The notes under the pieces are model-generated. The model searched no databases. It was given only the letters and a program-made list of their open reading frames with translations, and was not told where the DNA came from. The position numbers and the translations under genes were made by a program. This document shows, one piece after another, positions 33,281 through 53,080 of a stretch of DNA of 64,000 nucleotides; positions within the stretch are counted from its first letter, which is position 1, and each line of letters begins with the position of its first letter. Source of the stretch: Caenorhabditis elegans (lineage: Eukaryota > Nematoda > Chromadorea > Rhabditida > Rhabditidae); contig NC_003281.10 of NCBI RefSeq assembly GCF_000002985.6, positions 2,728,001 to 2,792,000 on the forward strand. The letters are read 5' to 3'.

Positions 33281-33510
33281 CGGGGTTCTGGCCTTCCTCA
33301 ATGCATTTTTCGCGCTCCATTGGCAATCGCCTGCCGGACAACGCGTGGAAAAGTGTCGTGTGTAGTCCACACGGACAAATACATTCAGTTTTACAACTAA
33401 AACCGAGCCGCGACGCAACACGCAACGCTCCGTAAATCTACCCCAGATATGGCCGAGCCAAAATGGCCTAGTTCGGCAAACTCTTCCATTTCAATTTATG
33501 AGGGACTAGC
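33281..33510. repeat. Repeat copy B of about 225 bp
   Basis: Same blocks and order as 31798-32011, including CGGGGTTCTGGCCTTCCTC, GCCGGACAACGCGTGG and TTCAATTTATGAGGGA at its right end. Located upstream of the acid phosphatase start. Confidence 0.85.
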
Positions 33511-33904
33511 GGGCCTATGGGCCCGCCAGCCCTTCGGGAATGGGGATAGGGTTTATTCGCTCTAAGTTATTAGCAAGGTAGCTGGCGCAGGTTCTCGGCT
33601 TCGCCTCGAACCTGTTAACGGGTTATTCGAGATCTCTTTGAAATTATTTCAGGAGTGGGGTATATGTTTAGAAAACTTGACTATTCAGGTTTGAGGTTTC
33701 GCCTCGAAGCTCTTACTGTGTAAAGTGAAATCTCTTTAAACTTTGATTCATTGCTCCAGGACCGACACTGTACGAATAACTTAGGCTTAGATTTTGTTCA
33801 AGAATAATTTGAATGTATTCAATAAAATAAGCGTGTTTTCAATCATCACTGTGAACTACAAAAAACGGTGAATGAAAAGGAAAACTCATGAATACGGCCT
33901 GCTC

Positions 33905-34320
33905 TGCTTGGAATAGGATTAAAGCCAGCCCAGTTTTCAAGAGTATTCGGGCCTGCGGCCCTCAAACCTGGTTATTAGGCTTGAGTGAATAACATATCTG
34001 CTTAGAATAGGATCAAAGCCAGCCCATAGTTTAAAGAGTATTCGGGCCTGCGGCCCTCAAACCTGGTTATTAGGCTTGATTGAATAACATATCTGCTTAG
34101 AATAGGATCAAAGCCAGCCCATAGTTTCCAAGAGTGTTCGGGCCTGCGGCCCTCGAACCTGGTTGTTAGGTTTGAGTAAATAACAACCGCGTCGCAGGCC
34201 TACAGCCTGCTCTGCTTAGAATAGGATTAAAGCCAGCCCACAGTTTTCAAGAGTATTCGGGCCTGCGGCCCTCAAACCTGGTTATTAGGCTTGAGTGAAT
34301 AACATATCTACTTTTAGGAA
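33905..34320. repeat. Tandem array of about 96-bp units, four copies
   Basis: Units start near 33912, 34008, 34104 and 34218. Each reads AATAGGATNAAAGCCAGCCC, AGAGT(A/G)TTCGGGCC, TGCGGCCCTC(A/G)AACCTGG, TTATTAGGCTTGA, AATAACATATCTGCTTAG. The last interval is about 114 bases because of an insertion containing CCGCGTCGCAGGCC. Direct orientation, with internal GC-rich hairpins. Confidence 0.9.
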
Positions 34321-35839
34321 AATCGTGAACGCCTGTGGGCCCCGCAGCCCCTCGGGAATGGGGATTGTTTTAGAAAACTGAAAATAATAAAAGCTTTCTA
34401 AATCAAACTTATCTAAGAGTAATCGCATATCAGGCCTCCGGCCTGCCTTGGTATAATGATTTAAGGTTGACTGCGTCTTCTAAGAGTAAGAGTGCCTGCG
34501 GCACTCAATCCAGCCAATCTGGGCTTGAAACAGTTGTAATCGCACAGCAGGCCTCCGGCCTGCAATGCCTGAAGTATATGTTCAAAGTGAACTTCTTCTT
34601 AGAGTTGGTGAGGAGTTATGCACTAAGACTTCAATCCGTCATAACTTTGCTCATAGTGGAAATTTGAAAAAAATAAAATAATATTTGAAATTGGCGTAAA
34701 AAGTGGAATAATACGGCGGTTATTATTTTAAAAAATAACAAAAATTGAAACATATCACCTTCTGGGAAGGCCTGGAAGCTCGAAACTTCCACAAATGTGC
34801 TGAAAGTTGTCAAGACCGACCAAATTTAGTTTTTCTACCTTGCTTCAATGAAAATTATCAAAATTAAAACATAAAATCGAAAGGATAGTTGAAAACTTGT
34901 CCAGGAACAGAGGAAAACTGGATTTCCATGTGCAAAAATTAAATACCCTATCTCCGCGAAAAGTGATCGGATCGAGCTGTGATTTGAGATTTCATTTTAA
35001 ATCATTCTATAAATTCTAAATTTAACGTAAAAACCGGAACGATAGTGGAAAGTTTGTGAATTTTATGGAAAAATGTAAATTGTTTGAAAGAAGTGAGCAA
35101 GACTAACGGAGATTTGACCGAAACAATGGTGAAAACACACCAAATATGAAAAGGGGAGGTGGGTGTGTGTGTGTGAGAAAAGGGGGGAGGTGCAGAAATT
35201 TTGGCAAAACTTTAATTATCGTTTTTAAAATAAAGAATAGAGATATCACAATGAACTTAGATACAGTGGATAGGTATTGAAAAGGAGAACTTAAGTTTCG
35301 AGTCTCAAACGTTTTGAACATAAACTCGAATTTTCCTTCAATTTAAAGTGGTTTTCGACCAGTACTTCGGTGTGCGCAAAAACAAGAGGGGTGTGGTTTT
35401 CCGCTTGTGGAGCCGACAGGATGCTCCCAAATCAACCCCCTTTTAGATGAACACACGTCGCTATATTTTGTGAATGTAGAGAAAAAAGAATTTCAAAAAT
35501 CGGTTCCGTGAGAGCCGAGATATAAACGTTCAAAATTGTATTACATTTTTTCGGACATTTTTTGAACATTTTTTGAACACCGAAAACGCGTGTATGAGGC
35601 AAGATGGGGGTTTTAGGAAAGAGGCAGAAGCCTGAAATCTGCGATTTTTGGGATTTTTTAAAACATATTTAGATAAAAATTAAGCTCAGCCCATTTCGTG
35701 GCTTTCTGTTTTTCAAATTTTTGGGAATTTGTTTTCTACGAAATCTAATTTTTTAAAATTAGTTTTTTGTTGATTTTTTTCTAGTTTTTTAAACAAAAAT
35801 TAACGAAAAAAAATTTTTTTTTTGAAATTTCAATGCAAA

Positions 35840-36013
35840 ACGTGGGCGGGACTCAATAGGCCACGGCCATAAAATGGTCAGCCATTTTGTGGGCGTGGTC
35901 TACCAAGCCCCGCCCATTTTTTCGAACATTTCACTTTTTCGGAAAAATTGTTTTTTTTTGTTTTTCTCTTCAAAAATTTAAAAATTTTCCCGATTTTTCG
36001 ACAATTTTTTAAA

Positions 36014-36052
<39 letters not shown>

Positions 36053-36545
36053 TGTGTATTGTTGATAATTTGATAAGAACAATAAATGAATAAATAAAAA
36101 ATATAGGAGGAAATGAATAAAATACATAACAAAAATCGAGAGATTCTGTGTGAAAATTGGTGAAAAGAGGATATTGGAAGAGGGAAATTCGAAAAAAAAC
36201 ACAATTTTTTTTTCGAAAAATGGCCAGAAATGGGCGGAGCTTAACTTTTTCGGTTTTATTTTTTTTTAAATTTAAAAAAAGCGAAAAAGCTAAGAAGCCA
36301 CGCCCACAAAATAGACAATCGCGGATTTTTTTTTTGAATTTTTTCAGAATAATTTTGAGATCAAAATAAAGCCTCGTCCATTTTGTGGGCGTGGCCTAAC
36401 CATTTTTTTTTCAATTTTTTGGGGAATTTTTTTCTGCGAAATTTAATTTTTTTTCGAAATATAATGAGATATTTTGCGTTTAAAAAAATACATAAAGCCC
36501 CGCCCATTTTGTGGGCGTGGTCTGTTAGGCTCCGCCCATTTTACG
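35840..36545. repeat. GTGGGCGTGG / GCCCCGCCCATTTT palindromic repeats
   Basis: At least five copies of CCCGCCCATTTT(G/T)TGGGCGTGG in both orientations, separated by AT-rich spacer. Includes the (AT)n microsatellite at 36016-36049. Confidence 0.8.
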
Positions 36546-36649
36546 GGTAAAAAGGTGGTGTTTTTCAGAGGCGGAAAATTAAAAAATAGGGTAAAAAAGT
36601 AATAAATTAAAGATTTTTGTTGGTGAATTTAAATTTCCCGGGCGACCAT

Positions 36650-39600
36650 TTATTCTTCCATTTTTTCTTCCGGCTTTTCCTTATTTTCAGTAGTAGTAGT
36701 AGTGGTAGTAGTTTCAATTGCTCCATCATCTGTACTTGGCTCTGTGCCAGCAGCTGGTGTTTCTGTGCTCTCCGCCGGCTTCTCCTTGACATTTTGCTCT
36801 TTTTCTTGCTCCGGCGTCTTCGGTGTCTCCTCCATTACCAAATTTCTTAACAGTGGCGCTGAATTCGCTGAAAAAATTGGAAAAAATAAATGATTAGCAC
36901 ACAGCACAATGATGATTGATCACTTTTTGATAAGAATGCTGCGTGTCCCCGCAGGGGTTTTTTATTGAAAATTTTGAAAATTTGGTTAAAAATTCCAATA
37001 AAAACCCCCGGCGGGGACACATTTTTTACACAAAAATTCGCAGAAAATGTGCCCCCGTAGGGGTTTTTTGCCGAAATTTATGACATTTTTGGGCTAAAAA
37101 TTTAAAAAAAAACGGTTCAGAGGCTGAAAATGTGTCCCCGCAGGGGGTTTTATTGGAATTTTGTACCGAAATTGTTAAAATTTCAATAAAACCCCCTGCG
37201 GGGACATATTTTCTGCCATTGAACCGTTTTTTTTTTAATTTTTAGCACAAAAATTGCTGGAAAATGTGTCCCCACAGGGGGTTTTTATAGAAATTTTCGA
37301 CAACTTTGGTCTAAAAATGAAAAAAAAAGCCTCAATGGTTGAAAATGAGTCCCTGCAGGGGTTTTTTATTGGGATTTTTAACCAAAATTGTCAAAATTCT
37401 AATAAAAACCCCTGTGGGGACACATTTTCTGGCATTGGACTGTTTTTAGCGCAAAAATGGCAGAAAATGTGTCCCTGCAGGTGTTTTTATTGGAACTTTC
37501 TACAAATTTTGGGCTAAAAATTAAAAAAAAACGGTTCAGAGGCTGAAAATGTGTCCCCACAGGGGTATTTAATAGAATTTTTAACCACAACAGCCAAAAA
37601 CTTCAATAAAAACCCCTGTGGGGACACATTCCCAACCATCGAAGCGGTTTTTTTTTTCAATTTTAGCCTAAAAATTGTCCCCACAGGGGTTTTTATTGGA
37701 ATTTTTGACAATTTTGGCCTAAAAATTCGAAAAAAAACAACGTTTTTTTCACATTTTCACCGGAAATTTGCGATATTTGAGCTAACATTCTTCAAAAATC
37801 TCAATAAAATCGAATTTTTCAGCGTGTTTTTTGCAGATATTCACAATTTTGAGTTGATGTTTCAATAAATTTCAAATTTTCAATTAAAAACCCTGTGCAA
37901 GGGGGACACATTTTCTGCCAATGAAGGTTTTTTTTCACTTTTAGCCTAACAATTGTCCCCACAGGGGTTTTTATTGGAATTTTTGACAATTTTGGTCTAA
38001 AAAATTAGAAAAAAAAAACTGTTTTTTTTTTCAGATTTTCACTGGAAATTTGCCATTTTTTAAGATAAAATTCTTCCAAAATCTCTCAATAAAATCGAAT
38101 TTTCAGCGTGTTTTTTCTCTATATATTCACCATTTTGAGTTGCTGTAGTTTCCTGTTTCTTCTTATATTCTTCATAAGCTGTCGCAAGCTTCTCCTCCCA
38201 TTCTTTAACAGTTTCCTCAAACTTTTCCTCATCTACAACTGGTTTTTCACTAACAGCTTTCTTCAATTGCTCTTGGAAGTCGTCACTGCCCTTTTCGATG
38301 GCTCTTTTTCGATTGTCATGGGCTCTTTCCAGTCTGAAAGATGGATAATTTGGGAAAAAAATCGATTTTTAAAGATAATTTTTAGATAATTTTTTGAAAT
38401 TTATTTGAATTTTTAACTCGAAATTTCAGATTTTAAAGCTTAAAAAATGTAATCTTTTAGAAATTTTAGATTTTTAAGCTTAAAAAAATTATTTTTTTTA
38501 GAAATTTCAAATTTTTAGACTAAAAAATTGAATTTTTAAGAAATTTCAGATTTTAGGCTCAAAAATTCGTATTTTTCAGAAATTTCAGATTTTAGGCCTA
38601 AAAATTCGATTTTTAGATTTAGATAATTTTTTTGAATTTTTTAACTCGAAATTTCAGATTTTAAGCTTAAAAAATCCAATTTTTTAAAAGAAATTTCAGA
38701 TTTTTAGACTAAAAAATGTTTTTTTTAGGAATTTCAGATTTTAGGAAAAAAATTTGATTTTTTTGAAGAAATTTTAGATTTTTAGGCTTAAAAATTCGAA
38801 TTTTTGAAGAATTTTCGGATTTTTAAGCTTAAAAATTCAATTTTTCTTGCTATTAGAATTTTCAGAATTTTCGGCTAAAAAATTCAAGTTTTCGCTTTTT
38901 TTTTTGAAAAAAATAAATTATTTCGATTTTTACGATAAAAAATCGATTATTTAATCCAAAAAATAACATTTTTTCGGTTTTTACTCCAAAATATCTCCGA
39001 AAACTGAAAAATTACACATTTTGCACATGTAAAATTTGATTTTTTGCTGAAAATTTCAATTTTAAGATCAAAAACTGCTCAAATTCCGTGAAAAATTGGG
39101 CAAAAAATCGATTTTTACAGCATTTTCATAGTGAAATTGTATCAATTTTTACTTTGTGAGCTCTTCTTCAAGTTTGCTCTGATGAGTACCAAGAGATGTC
39201 GCCTGTCGCTTCAACATCTCCATTCGGTGGTGTGGAACTACCTGAAAATTGGGAAAAATTGAAAATTCTGGAGAAAAATAGAGAAATTTGAGCTTTTTGA
39301 GCAAAAAAATGCAGTTTTTTGTGATTTTTTCTTGAAAATTCATAGTTTTAAGCGATTTTTCTTTGAAAATCCTAGTTTTCCGAGATTTTTGCTCAAAAAA
39401 TCCAGTTTTTTCACGATCTTCTATCGAAAAAATCAGATTTTTTAAAACGATTATTGCCTGAAAAATTCAAATTCCCTTCGAAAAATCCACTTTTTAACGA
39501 TTTTCATTGAAAAAATTCAGTTTTTTAACGAATTTCACGACTCAAATGCTCAATTAAATGGATTTCTCTCGCTTTTTCCAGCTTTGTCAGTATTTTCAAG

Positions 39601-40665
39601 TTAAAATGAGCAATTTTTGCTCAAAAATTAAATTTTTTGTGACTTTCGCGTAAAAAATCCACTTTTCAAACGGTTTTTGTCTGAAAAATTTAATTTTCAT
39701 TCGAAAAATCAAAATTTTCCGAATTTTCGTAGCTCAAATTCTCGTTTTAATGGATTTTTCTCGCTTCTTCCCAGCTTTTTCAGTGTTTTCAAGTCAAAAT
39801 TAGCATTTTGTGTGCAAAAAATCCAATTCTCTGAGATTTTTGCTAAAAATAAGCAATTTTTAACGATTTTCGTTTAAAAATTCAGTTTTTACGATTTTGT
39901 TGCTGAAATGCTCGCTTTAATGGATTTTTCCCAGCTTTTTCAGTATTTTCAAGTCAAAATGAGCATTTTTTGTGCAAAAACCCAATTTTTCAGGATTTCC
40001 AGAATCCCTTACAGTTCTTGTATCAGTAACGATGCTCGGCGAGAACAAATCACTAATCAATCGATTATTTCGTTCAAATCTGACACCCGCAAGACGTCGG
40101 GTGCTCAATTCATTGCCACCGTCATCCTCGTCAACCGGTTGAATTACAACTCCGCCAGCGTCCATTCGGCTTCTCGACATTTTTTCGTTGTTCTTCGCGC
40201 GTCCCTGGAAGAAAATGTATTTAAAAATGTATTTTTCGGCTGAAAAAAGTCACTTTATTAATCATAAAATTGGAAATTCCGTTTCCTTGGAAATGTTTCA
40301 TTTGTTTTTCGTAGTCTGCCTGAAAAATAATCATTTTTTACGGGAATTTCTCGTTGATTTTAACTTTTTCAAGCTCATATTCATGTTGATAATGCGATTT
40401 TTCACCGTCCGGAAGGTCCAACCAATACTTTCCAATCATTTTTCCAATATCCCAAAGCTGGGCTTCTGGATTCTCGGCGCGAACTTTTGGCCACATCTTC
40501 CGACTGTATCGCATGTAGGGTTGAAGTGGTCTTTCTGGTACTTTTGGACCACGCGATGACATATCTTGGAACTGAATTGGTGATTTTTTGAATTTAAAAC
40601 CAAATTCTTGCGTGAAAACTCACATTTCTCGCCGGTGTGGCTTGCGGATGACGGAAAGATGACAT
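36650..40665 (-). CDS. swsn-3: SWI/SNF subunit, BAF57-like HMG-box protein SWSN-3
   Basis: Exons in frame at about 40665-40622, 40571-40364, 40314-40245, 40203-39998, 39241-39152, 38335-38130 and 36869-36650 (TAA). After MSSFRHPQATPARN comes an HMG box: PERPLQPYMRYSRKMWPKVR, then QLWDIGKMIGKYW. This is followed by the BAF57 region (RRLAGVRFERNNRLISDLFS), coiled coils (MEMLKRQATSLGTHQSKLEE; KEWEEKLATAYEEYKKKQE) and an acidic Thr/Glu-rich tail with a run of eight Thr. This domain order is that of SMARCE1/BAF57, the DNA-bending subunit of the nucleosome remodeller. About 410 residues. An acceptor ATTTCAG stands nine bases before the ATG, consistent with trans-splicing. The long intron before the last exon carries a CCCC(A/G)CAGGGG repeat array. 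Confidence 0.95.
36935..37990. repeat. Array of TGTCCCC(A/G)CAGGGGTTTTTAT units in the last swsn-3 intron
   Basis: About fifteen copies of the palindromic core CCCC(A/G/T)(C/T)(A/G)GGGG alternate in orientation and are spaced 60-110 bases apart. They are joined by TTGGAATTTTTNACAATTTTGG and AAAAAAACGGTTCA blocks. Neighbouring inverted copies can form hairpins. Noncoding. Confidence 0.9.
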
Positions 40666-40973
40666 TTTTCAATCTGAAATATTAAATTTTCAAAAACTAA
40701 ACAGAAATTCGACTGGAAAACCCAGAAGAAACACCAAGAAAATACAAAAAAATCGATTTAATTTGAAAATCCCCTCAATGTCCAGTGGGGCGCGCTTGCT
40801 CATTGTAGGTGTGGTTTTGTTTGGCAAGCCTGGCACGTGGTTTTTGCAAGAGTGCCGCACGTGGTTTTTTTTTAATTATTATTTTGGAGAAAAAGCCAAA
40901 AAAAAAGGAAAAAAACATCAAAAAACATGAAAATTGCTGAAAAAGCGAAATTTCATTAATTTTCCAGGAATGG

Positions 40974-41140
40974 CAAGCCAAAAAGGAGCGCCGACGTCAA
41001 AAAGCTTGTACTTTTCGCCGATTTTACTGTATTTTTCTGTTCTGGATTTAATAAAAACTCGATTGGAAGCTGAAAATTACAAGAAAATTAGGAAAACTTT
41101 CAGAAAACATCGATCAAATGAAAATCCAATGAAAGACTGA
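40974..41140 (+). CDS. Weak candidate small ORF upstream of swsn-3
   Basis: ATG at 40974 follows TTTTCCAGGA, a possible splice acceptor, and reads MASQKGAPTSKSL before entering AT-rich sequence. It would stop near 41140 after about 55 residues, or could splice from a GTACTT donor. A separate 34-codon frame at 41483 (MSVETRRYRSRTCERC...) lies downstream on the same strand. I recognise neither, and codon evidence is thin. The alternative is a swsn-3 promoter region with chance frames. Confidence 0.15.
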
Positions 41141-42120
41141 GGAAAACTATTAAAATTGGCAGAAAAATTCAAATTTCTGAAAAAGTTTGCATCAACTGAA
41201 TTTTTTTTGCAAAAAAAAACATTTTTTGTGTATTAAAATTTAAATTTCGCGCCGAAAAAGTGTTGTTTTTTGGCGCGAATATTGAATGGCCTAGTTTTTG
41301 CAATTCGGCCACCGCGGCGATGATGGTAGGTGCGCCAAAGAGTACACTAAATTTTTTGTTTTAATTTATTCATCCAATATGATTATTAAATAGTTTTTTT
41401 CGAAAAAAAAATAGAGAAAGGAGGGAAAATCGGGGGGGAATACCTAGAAAAAGCCAAAAAAAAAGGGGTCAAAATTAAGAAGATGTCTGTGGAAACCCGT
41501 CGCTACAGATCGAGAACTTGTGAACGTTGCACACGAGATTCGATACCTTCGGGGGGATGTGCTTACAACAAAAAGATGAGCCACTGAAAAACAATAGAGC
41601 ACATTTTCAAACAGTGTGTGTCACAGGTGGGGGAGAAGAAATCTGAGAGAAATGATGACAATTGAGAGAATATTATCACTCTATAGGACATTATCATAAT
41701 AATTATGAGTAGTTTTCGAGAACTTTTCACAGGAAAAACGAACGAACGAAAAATCAACAAATAAGTTACTACCTAAAAAGAAATTTTGAATTTGAATTAA
41801 TAAAATATCCTATATATTTAAAAATTGTCACAATTAAAGTTCAAATACCAACAAGTTGAGAGGGTGATGCATTTGATATTTGCCTTATAGCGCCACCGTA
41901 ATCGCCTGCCTGGTTATGCCTCATAGAGGAAACCAGGAGCCGTACGGGAAGAGCCAACAAAGATAGGCAAATTTTCAATTTTTTCGGGAGCTGCAGCACA
42001 AAACAACGTGGACAACGCGACACACACACGTAGGAAAAGTAGTGGGGGTGGGGGGACTTTTTCGAGGCACACACCACTTTTTTTTAGCGACGAGCAGTTA
42101 CAACAAACTGCTTAAGGAGA

Positions 42121-42139
42121 GGGGGGGGGGGGGTGGGGG
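42121..42139 (+). repeat. Poly-G tract (13 G, T, 5 G)
   Basis: An uninterrupted run of 13 G then T and 5 G, preceded by GGAGA. Such monoG tracts can form G-quadruplexes, and in worms they depend on the helicase DOG-1 for stability (established knowledge). It lies about 0.7 kb beyond the laf-1 stop. Confidence 0.9.
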
Positions 42140-42850
42140 TATGGGAATTTTGCTTTAAAAAATCGAAAATCTCGCAAAATTTGGTTTTTTGGGATTTTGT
42201 TTTGAAATTTAAAATCGCTTTTAATTTTGGTCATTTTTTTGGGGGGAAAAAAAAAAGAATTTTTCCAATAATTTCACAAAATTGGAACTTTTTCCAAATT
42301 TCGAAAAATCTGGATTTTTTTTTCAAAAATTGTAAAAGGAATTTTCCAAAAATTTGAAAAAAATTGGAATTTTTTCAGAATAATTGATTTTTTTTCAAAA
42401 AAATCGAAAAATAGTTTCCAAAAATTTCAACAAAAAAAATGATTTTTTTTGAAATTTGTTTAAAAAAATGGAATATTTTTCCAAATTTCAAAAAATTGGG
42501 TTTTTTTTTTGGAAAAAAATCGAAAAATCAGTTTTTTTTTCCAAAAATTCCAAAAAAAAAATCTAAATTCTCGCAAAAATTCGGTTTTTTTTTTTGGAAA
42601 TTGTGTTCAAAAATTGATTAAATTGGAATTTTTCGTTTTCAGCAACAAAATTTTGGCGAAAATTGAAAAATTGAGTTTTTTGGGACTTTTTAAAGCAAAA
42701 ACAATGGGGAAGAAATATACTAAATTGGGTGTAAACATTAAGATTTTTGGAAAGAAAAAAATGGGGGAAAAATGAAAAAAAAAAGAATAATTTTTGGAGA
42801 AAAAGGAAAAACGATTAAAAATGAGTGGGCGAGAGACATGGGCGAGTCAT

Positions 42851-51018
<8,168 letters not shown>

Positions 51019-53080
51019 CAAAAAATAGCACGCGCGCAAATATGCGATCAACCCTGCAAAACAAAAAAATTGTGTGTTGAGAAATTGTTAGGAAAAATCT
51101 ATTTTTTTAAACGAAAAATTGCAAATTTCCCGAAGAAAGGGTCGAAAATAGCGAAAAAAAACAATTTTTACAATGAAAACTTGGAGTTTTCCAGGAGAAA
51201 AACGCTAAACTACGAAACAACCATTTTTTTACAACGAAAATTGCAACTTTCCCGAAGAAATGGACGAAAATAGCGAAAAAATCAATTTTCTACAACGAAA
51301 ACTTGTAATTTCTCAGTAGAAAACGGCTAAAACTACGGAAAATCCTGTGCCGAATGTGCCGAAAATTTGGAAAAAAACGAATAATTTTGAACGTATATAC
51401 TCAAAATATGCGTCGAATTTTTTTATTGCTTTATTAGACTCAAAATTGTCTAAAAACACCGAATTTCATAATGAAACTTCTCGAAAACTTCTCAAAAAAA
51501 GAATGTTATGACGGCTCAAAAAACGGCCTAAAATTTGATAAAATATGAAATTTGATCTACTTGTCAAGCGGCTGGAAACAACTGATTTTTTTTGAAATCA
51601 CCGTCAAATTTTTAGTATACAATGTAATTATCTTACGTTTTCCACTCGATTTAGGTATTTTAAAGTCGATGGACGGCGAGATTTTTAAACTTTTTAAACC
51701 AAATACATTGTATACCCAAAATTTGACGATGAGTTCAAAAAAAAAGTTAGTTTCCAGCCGCTTGAGGTCAAATTTCACATTTTACTAAATTGAGGCCATT
51801 TTTTGAGCCGCCATAACATTTTTTGAGTCGTTTTCAAGAAGTTTCATTATGAAATTCGGTGTTTTCAGGCAATTTTGAGTCTAATAAAGCAATAAAAAAA
51901 ATTAGAATACGTCGTTTTGAAATTTTTGCTTGAAACGATAGAAAATGGGCCAAAACATTCGTATTCTAAATTTTTGATGACTTTTTTTTTCAATTTTTTG
52001 TTGGTTTTCCTCCATTTTTGCTGTTGAAAAACCGCTTTTGTCAATTTTCCAGACATTTTCCGTCTGTAAAATTCGCTAAAACTTAAAATTGTCCTAAAAT
52101 ATAGATTATTTTTGCAAAAAACTGTCTGAAAAACTGGCAAGCGGTGTTTTAAATCCAATATTGAAGAAAAACCAATAAATATAGCCAGAAAATGCGAAAA
52201 TGGCAAAACCGGGTGGCTAAATTGAAAAAATCAATGTTTAGAGTTTATTTTCGCTTAATTAATGGAATAGTAAAAGAAAATTCAATAAAAATCCATATTT
52301 CAGCTACTGCAACACGAAAAAGTTGTCAAAAGTCAAGTTTTTAGCTAAAATGAGCTAAATTTTCCGGAATCTTCAAGAAATTTCATCAAAAAATTGCTTA
52401 TTTCAGAACATATACGTTCGTCCTTCAAAGAATGGGGAAGCTCGTGCGTTCAGGGGCCGGAAGGAATAGTTGAGAGGATGGTGGAGACGCAGAGAACGCG
52501 TGGCGCACCACCCTATCGATTTTCGTTCCGCCCGTCTCCCGGAGCGGCGGAAAGTCGATAAATACATATAGAAATAATATTTGGAAGAATAAAATTGATT
52601 TGAGAATTATTATGAAATAAAATGGATGAGTCATTTTTTATTTTTAACGAGGAGTTTCACATGCAAATTCGTTTTTTTTTCTAAATTTCTAAATTTTCAG
52701 CCGTTTAGGGTGCTTTAGCAGGTTCAAACTGGCAATAAATGTGAATTTTAGATAGGAAACCCCCTGTTTTAAAAAAAATTTAGCTAAAAAATCGAGTTTA
52801 AAACCCCCGCTACATGGGTCAAATCGAAGAATCCTTCACCAGTGTATTTCTGAGTAATTAATTGAATTTTTACAATAAAAATCCGCTGAAAATTCGAAAA
52901 TTATGCGATTTGAGCATCGAAAAATGTAAAATCTCGCGAAAAATGTTGAAAATAAAAGTGAAAAACTCTGTTGGTGTGGTTTTGCGTGGCGGTGTTTGCA
53001 CACTTTTGTCTACCGTACCCACTCGAAATCAATTTTGAATTTTATTTTATAAATTAAAAAAAAACAATTTTAAATCGAAA
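51019..53080. other. Intergenic region between the laf-1 start and the PPCS start
   Basis: Divergent-promoter region of about 2 kb. It includes acceptor-like TTTTGCAG at about 51053-51060 on the laf-1 strand, a palindrome (51420-51910), a GC-richer block at 52405-52560 (GGCGCACCACCCTATCG, CCCGTCTCCCGGAGCGGCGG) and AT-rich sequence. No gene seen; ORFs over the palindrome are artefacts. Confidence 0.5.
51420..51910. repeat. Inverted-repeat element upstream of laf-1
   Basis: The left arm has TTTATTGCTTTATTAGACTC, CACCGAATTTCATAATGAAA and GTCAAGCGGCTGGAAACAA. The right arm has the inverse, TTTCATTATGAAATTCGGTG and GAGTCTAATAAAGCAATAAA. Arms are about 200 bases; the core holds GTATACAATGTAATTATC and TACATTGTATACCC. 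Confidence 0.9.

Larger units (their letters stand above)
32754..36649. other. Gene-free stretch of about 3.9 kb between acid phosphatase and swsn-3
   Basis: No convincing exon on either strand. Contents: repeat copy B (33281-33510), a tandem array (33905-34320), GC-rich hairpins such as GGCCTGCGGCCC and CAGGCCTCCGGCCTG (to about 34560), AT-rich spacer, an (AT)n run at 36016-36049, and GGGCGTGG / CCCCGCCCATTTT repeats (35840-36545). The first few hundred bases upstream of 32753 should hold the acid phosphatase promoter; no motif is clear. Confidence 0.6.
40666..42850. other. Gap of about 2.2 kb between swsn-3 and laf-1
   Basis: Divides into a possible swsn-3 promoter side (40700-41340), a less AT-rich stretch at 41460-42110 that does not look like the local repeats, a poly-G tract (42121-42139), and AT-rich laf-1 3' sequence (42140-42850). 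Only weak coding hints are present (see the next entry and findings). Confidence 0.5.

Noticed and set aside
33905..34320. Regular repeats that could suggest a CRISPR array
   Set aside because: Units are about 96 bases, contiguous, without unique spacers, in an animal genome; this is a minisatellite.
51552..51788. Opposed open frames of 73-78 codons
   Set aside because: They mirror each other because they cover the arms of a palindrome (51420-51910).
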